DNA from: Victivallales bacterium
Lineage (GTDB): Bacteria > Verrucomicrobiota > Lentisphaeria > Oligosphaerales > Oligosphaeraceae
DNA: 8,476 bases
NCBI GenBank assembly: GCA_900769285.1
Contig: CAAGGB010000295.1
Location: 1 to 8,476, forward strand
Direction of reading: 5' to 3'
Part shown: positions 7,087-8,476 of the stretch, piece after piece
Layout of the letters: each line of letters starts with the position of its first letter
How positions within the stretch are numbered: position 1 is the stretch's first letter
Notes under the pieces: model-generated
Told to the model about the DNA's origin: nothing
Databases searched by the model: none
Seen by the model: only the letters and a program-made list of their open reading frames with translations
Program-made: the position numbers and the translations under genes

Positions 7087-8199
7087 CTAGAGGTGTGCCT
7101 TGAGGAGGTCGAGGGCCTGGCGTCTCCAGGCGGGGGAGGAGAAGTTGTGGTTGGCGCCGTCGATGGTGGCGAGGTCGATGGGGAGATGATGCTCGCGGAT
7201 GTAGTCGCCGTAGTACGTGATGGCGGCGGGGGCGTCGGGGTCGGCGGAGCCGTAGACGATGATGCCGGGGAGGTCGGGGCGGAGGTTGGCGAGGTGCTTC
7301 TTGGGAGCCTCGCGGCCCTCCTGTGAGCGGCTCTCCACCTTGGCGGCCTTGACGGCTTGGGGCAACTTGGGCGCGGCGGCGTTCGGCTCGGGGGCGGCGG
7401 CCTTGGCGTCGCCCTGCTCGCGGCGGCGGTTGGCGCCCCGGTTGAGGAAGTGCCCGAAGATGACCTTGGCGACGTTGCGGAGGCTGACGTCGCCCTTGAC
7501 GAGGCGTGACCAGGTGTCGGGGCGGAGGACCTTTTTCCAGTAGAGATGGAGGTAGTGGAGGGTGCGGTGGACGTCGCGTCCGAAGGCGTCGCCGTCGGAG
7601 AAGGGGTAGACGGAGAGGAGGAGGAGCCGGGAGGCGGTGGGGAGTCGCTTGAGGGTGCCGATGACGACATTGCCGCCGGAGCAGAGTCCGCAGAATGCGG
7701 GGTGGTCGAGGTGTTCGGAGCGCTTGAGGAATTCGGCGGCGGCGACGAGGTCGTCGGCCATGGTGGTGAGGGTGGCTTGGAGGCCCTCGCCCTCGGACTC
7801 GCCGCGTCCGCGGTAGTCGAAGCGGAGGGTGACGTAGCCGAGGGCGGCGAATTCGCGGGCGAAGGCGGTGAGGATGCCGCTGGGGCCGGAGCGGAAGCCG
7901 CTCCAGCCATGGGAGAGGATGATGCCGCCCTTGACGGGCGTGTCGTGGGGCGGACGGGCGACGATGGCCTTGACGGTCTCGCCGGCGGACTCGAAGGAGC
8001 AGGCCTGCTCCTGGAAGAGGCTGGTGGTGAAGGTGGGCTGCATGGTGTCAGGCTGGGCTGGGGTGAGGGGACAAGGGCAGACGATATCCTTAACGAATGG
8101 CGGCCCGGCAAGATTGGCGGGGACGCAGGGGGAGAGACTGCCGCGGCCTTGGGTGACGAAAACAGTGCATAAGGCAACCTGGATTGGGTTCTTGCTCAT
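7087..8199 (-). CDS. Alpha/beta hydrolase with cysteine nucleophile elbow
   Basis: Predicted serine-hydrolase-fold enzyme, 370 residues from ATG 8199 or 318 from ATG 8043. In 370-residue numbering: oxyanion region LSHGWSGFRSG (about 95-105), LRFDYRGRGESEG (125-137), nucleophile elbow FCGLCSGGNV with Cys173 where most relatives have Ser, probable acid D320 in YGSADPDAP, and base H351 in DGANHNF. A Lys/Ala/Pro-rich segment at about 256-302 looks like a disordered insertion in the cap region. The elbow resembles dienelactone hydrolase (GxCxGG) and exosortase-associated hydrolases, but the substrate is unknown. ATG 8199 has AGGAGG 4 nt upstream and a TATAAT about 80 nt upstream. The first 52 residues show no domain, and recognisable fold sequence begins only after ATG 8043, which has a CACC-ATG context like cysS and the esterase gene. 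No membrane segment is seen. It is a single-gene transcript converging on the lipoprotein gene. Confidence 0.85.
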   Translation of the reverse strand: MSKNPIQVALCTVFVTQGRGSLSPCVPANLAGPPFVKDIVCPCPLTPAQPDTMQPTFTTSLFQEQACSFESAGETVKAIVARPPHDTPVKGGIILSHGWSGFRSGPSGILTAFAREFAALGYVTLRFDYRGRGESEGEGLQATLTTMADDLVAAAEFLKRSEHLDHPAFCGLCSGGNVVIGTLKRLPTASRLLLLSVYPFSDGDAFGRDVHRTLHYLHLYWKKVLRPDTWSRLVKGDVSLRNVAKVIFGHFLNRGANRRREQGDAKAAAPEPNAAAPKLPQAVKAAKVESRSQEGREAPKKHLANLRPDLPGIIVYGSADPDAPAAITYYGDYIREHHLPIDLATIDGANHNFSSPAWRRQALDLLKAHL

Positions 8200-8203
8200 G
8201 AAT

Positions 8204-8209
8204 CCTCCT
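8204..8209 (-). promoter_or_regulatory. Shine-Dalgarno sequence that decides the hydrolase start
   Basis: AGGAGG on the minus strand, 4 nt before ATG 8199. It is the strongest ribosome binding site in the window and the main reason for choosing 8199 over the internal ATG at 8043, which has none. Confidence 0.6.
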
Positions 8210-8283
8210 ATGGTGCTGTCGCCCGTTCTTCGGCAAGATGATGAAGATTCGATGCTTGCTTTTTGGATTCGTTTATGTTGGGC

Positions 8284-8312
8284 ATTATATTAGTCTATAC
8301 GAGTCCGATAAC
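8284..8312 (-). promoter_or_regulatory. Promoter of the alpha/beta hydrolase gene
   Basis: A perfect -10 TATAAT lies at 8284-8289 on the minus strand. No good -35 is present: TTATCG at 8306-8311 with 16-nt spacing matches only three of six positions, so an activator may be needed. Transcription would start near 8277, about 78 nt before ATG 8199. The weak -35 falls within the start of the 84-nt direct repeat. Confidence 0.5.
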
Positions 8313-8456
8313 GACATAAATGACACATAAAATGCAATTAATCGCATAGGACTGTATGAATCTTAGTTGCATTGTATTTTGGTTGAGTCCGAAAATGGCA
8401 TAAAATGCAAGGAATTGCACGGTATTGTGTGTATCTTGGATGCGCGGTAGCTGATT
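8301..8456. repeat. Two diverged direct repeats (84 and 72 nt) upstream of the hydrolase gene
   Basis: Both copies begin GAGTCC (8301 and 8385) and share CATAAAATGCAA..AAT.GCA, then TGT.TG.ATCTT.G.TGC. The first copy is longer because of an extra ACATAAATG-like stretch near its start. In the second copy TGCAA-N4-TTGCA (8406-8419) is an exact dyad; in the first the corresponding site (8333-8346) has one mismatch. A third GAGTCC at 8457 begins a unit of the 35-nt repeat family. Confidence 0.65.
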
Positions 8457-8476
8457 GAGTCCACAAAAGACACAAA
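8457..8476. repeat. Start of another 35-nt-type repeat unit, cut by the window edge
   Basis: GAGTCCACAAAAGACACAAA is identical over 20 nt to 7029-7048, in the same orientation. The unit continues beyond the window, showing that the 35-nt repeat is dispersed and may form a second array. Confidence 0.8.

Noticed and set aside
8233..8264. GCAAG...CTTGC hairpin followed by five T on the plus strand
   Set aside because: The stem is only 5 bp with a loop of about 17 nt and no plus-strand gene precedes it; it lies in the hydrolase leader.

Overview
This is a stretch of chromosomal DNA from a GC-rich bacterium. The genes have strongly C-rich third codon positions, while several intergenic stretches are A-rich and repetitive. 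No gene fixes the taxonomy. The GC-rich genes, dispersed A-rich repeats, POTRA division protein away from a division cluster and weak Shine-Dalgarno use would fit the PVC group (Lentisphaerota, Kiritimatiellota, Verrucomicrobiota), but that is a low-confidence inference.

Left part (1-5981): the last 22 codons of a possible plus-strand gene end at 70, next to a perfect palindrome. Five minus-strand genes then follow, read right to left: miaA (tRNA i6A37 synthesis), rimO (ribosomal protein S12 methylthiolation), an FtsQ/DivIB-like single-pass POTRA protein, a BD-FAE/acetyl-xylan-esterase-like alpha/beta hydrolase, and cysS (cysteinyl-tRNA synthetase). The last four are 27-39 nt apart and probably form one transcript. 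A good promoter and a GC-rich leader hairpin lie in the 127-nt gap between miaA and rimO. The group is mainly translation quality (aminoacylation, tRNA and ribosome modification) with a division protein and an esterase embedded in it.

Middle part (5982-7086): about 440 nt without a recognisable gene, then a small plus-strand lipoprotein gene. After it comes an A-rich tandem array with an exact 35-nt period (five units, then three degenerate ones), which holds a strong terminator hairpin between the convergent lipoprotein and hydrolase genes.

Right part (7087-8476): a minus-strand alpha/beta hydrolase whose nucleophile elbow carries Cys (GLCSGG), as in dienelactone hydrolases. It has a perfect TATAAT and an AGGAGG upstream, but its start is ambiguous. 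Further upstream are two diverged 72-84 nt direct repeats, and the window ends inside another copy of the 35-nt unit, so the hydrolase gene is bracketed by same-orientation copies of one repeat.

I see no defence system, CRISPR array, transposase, tRNA or rRNA. The least explained material is the repeat family and its relation to the hydrolase gene.
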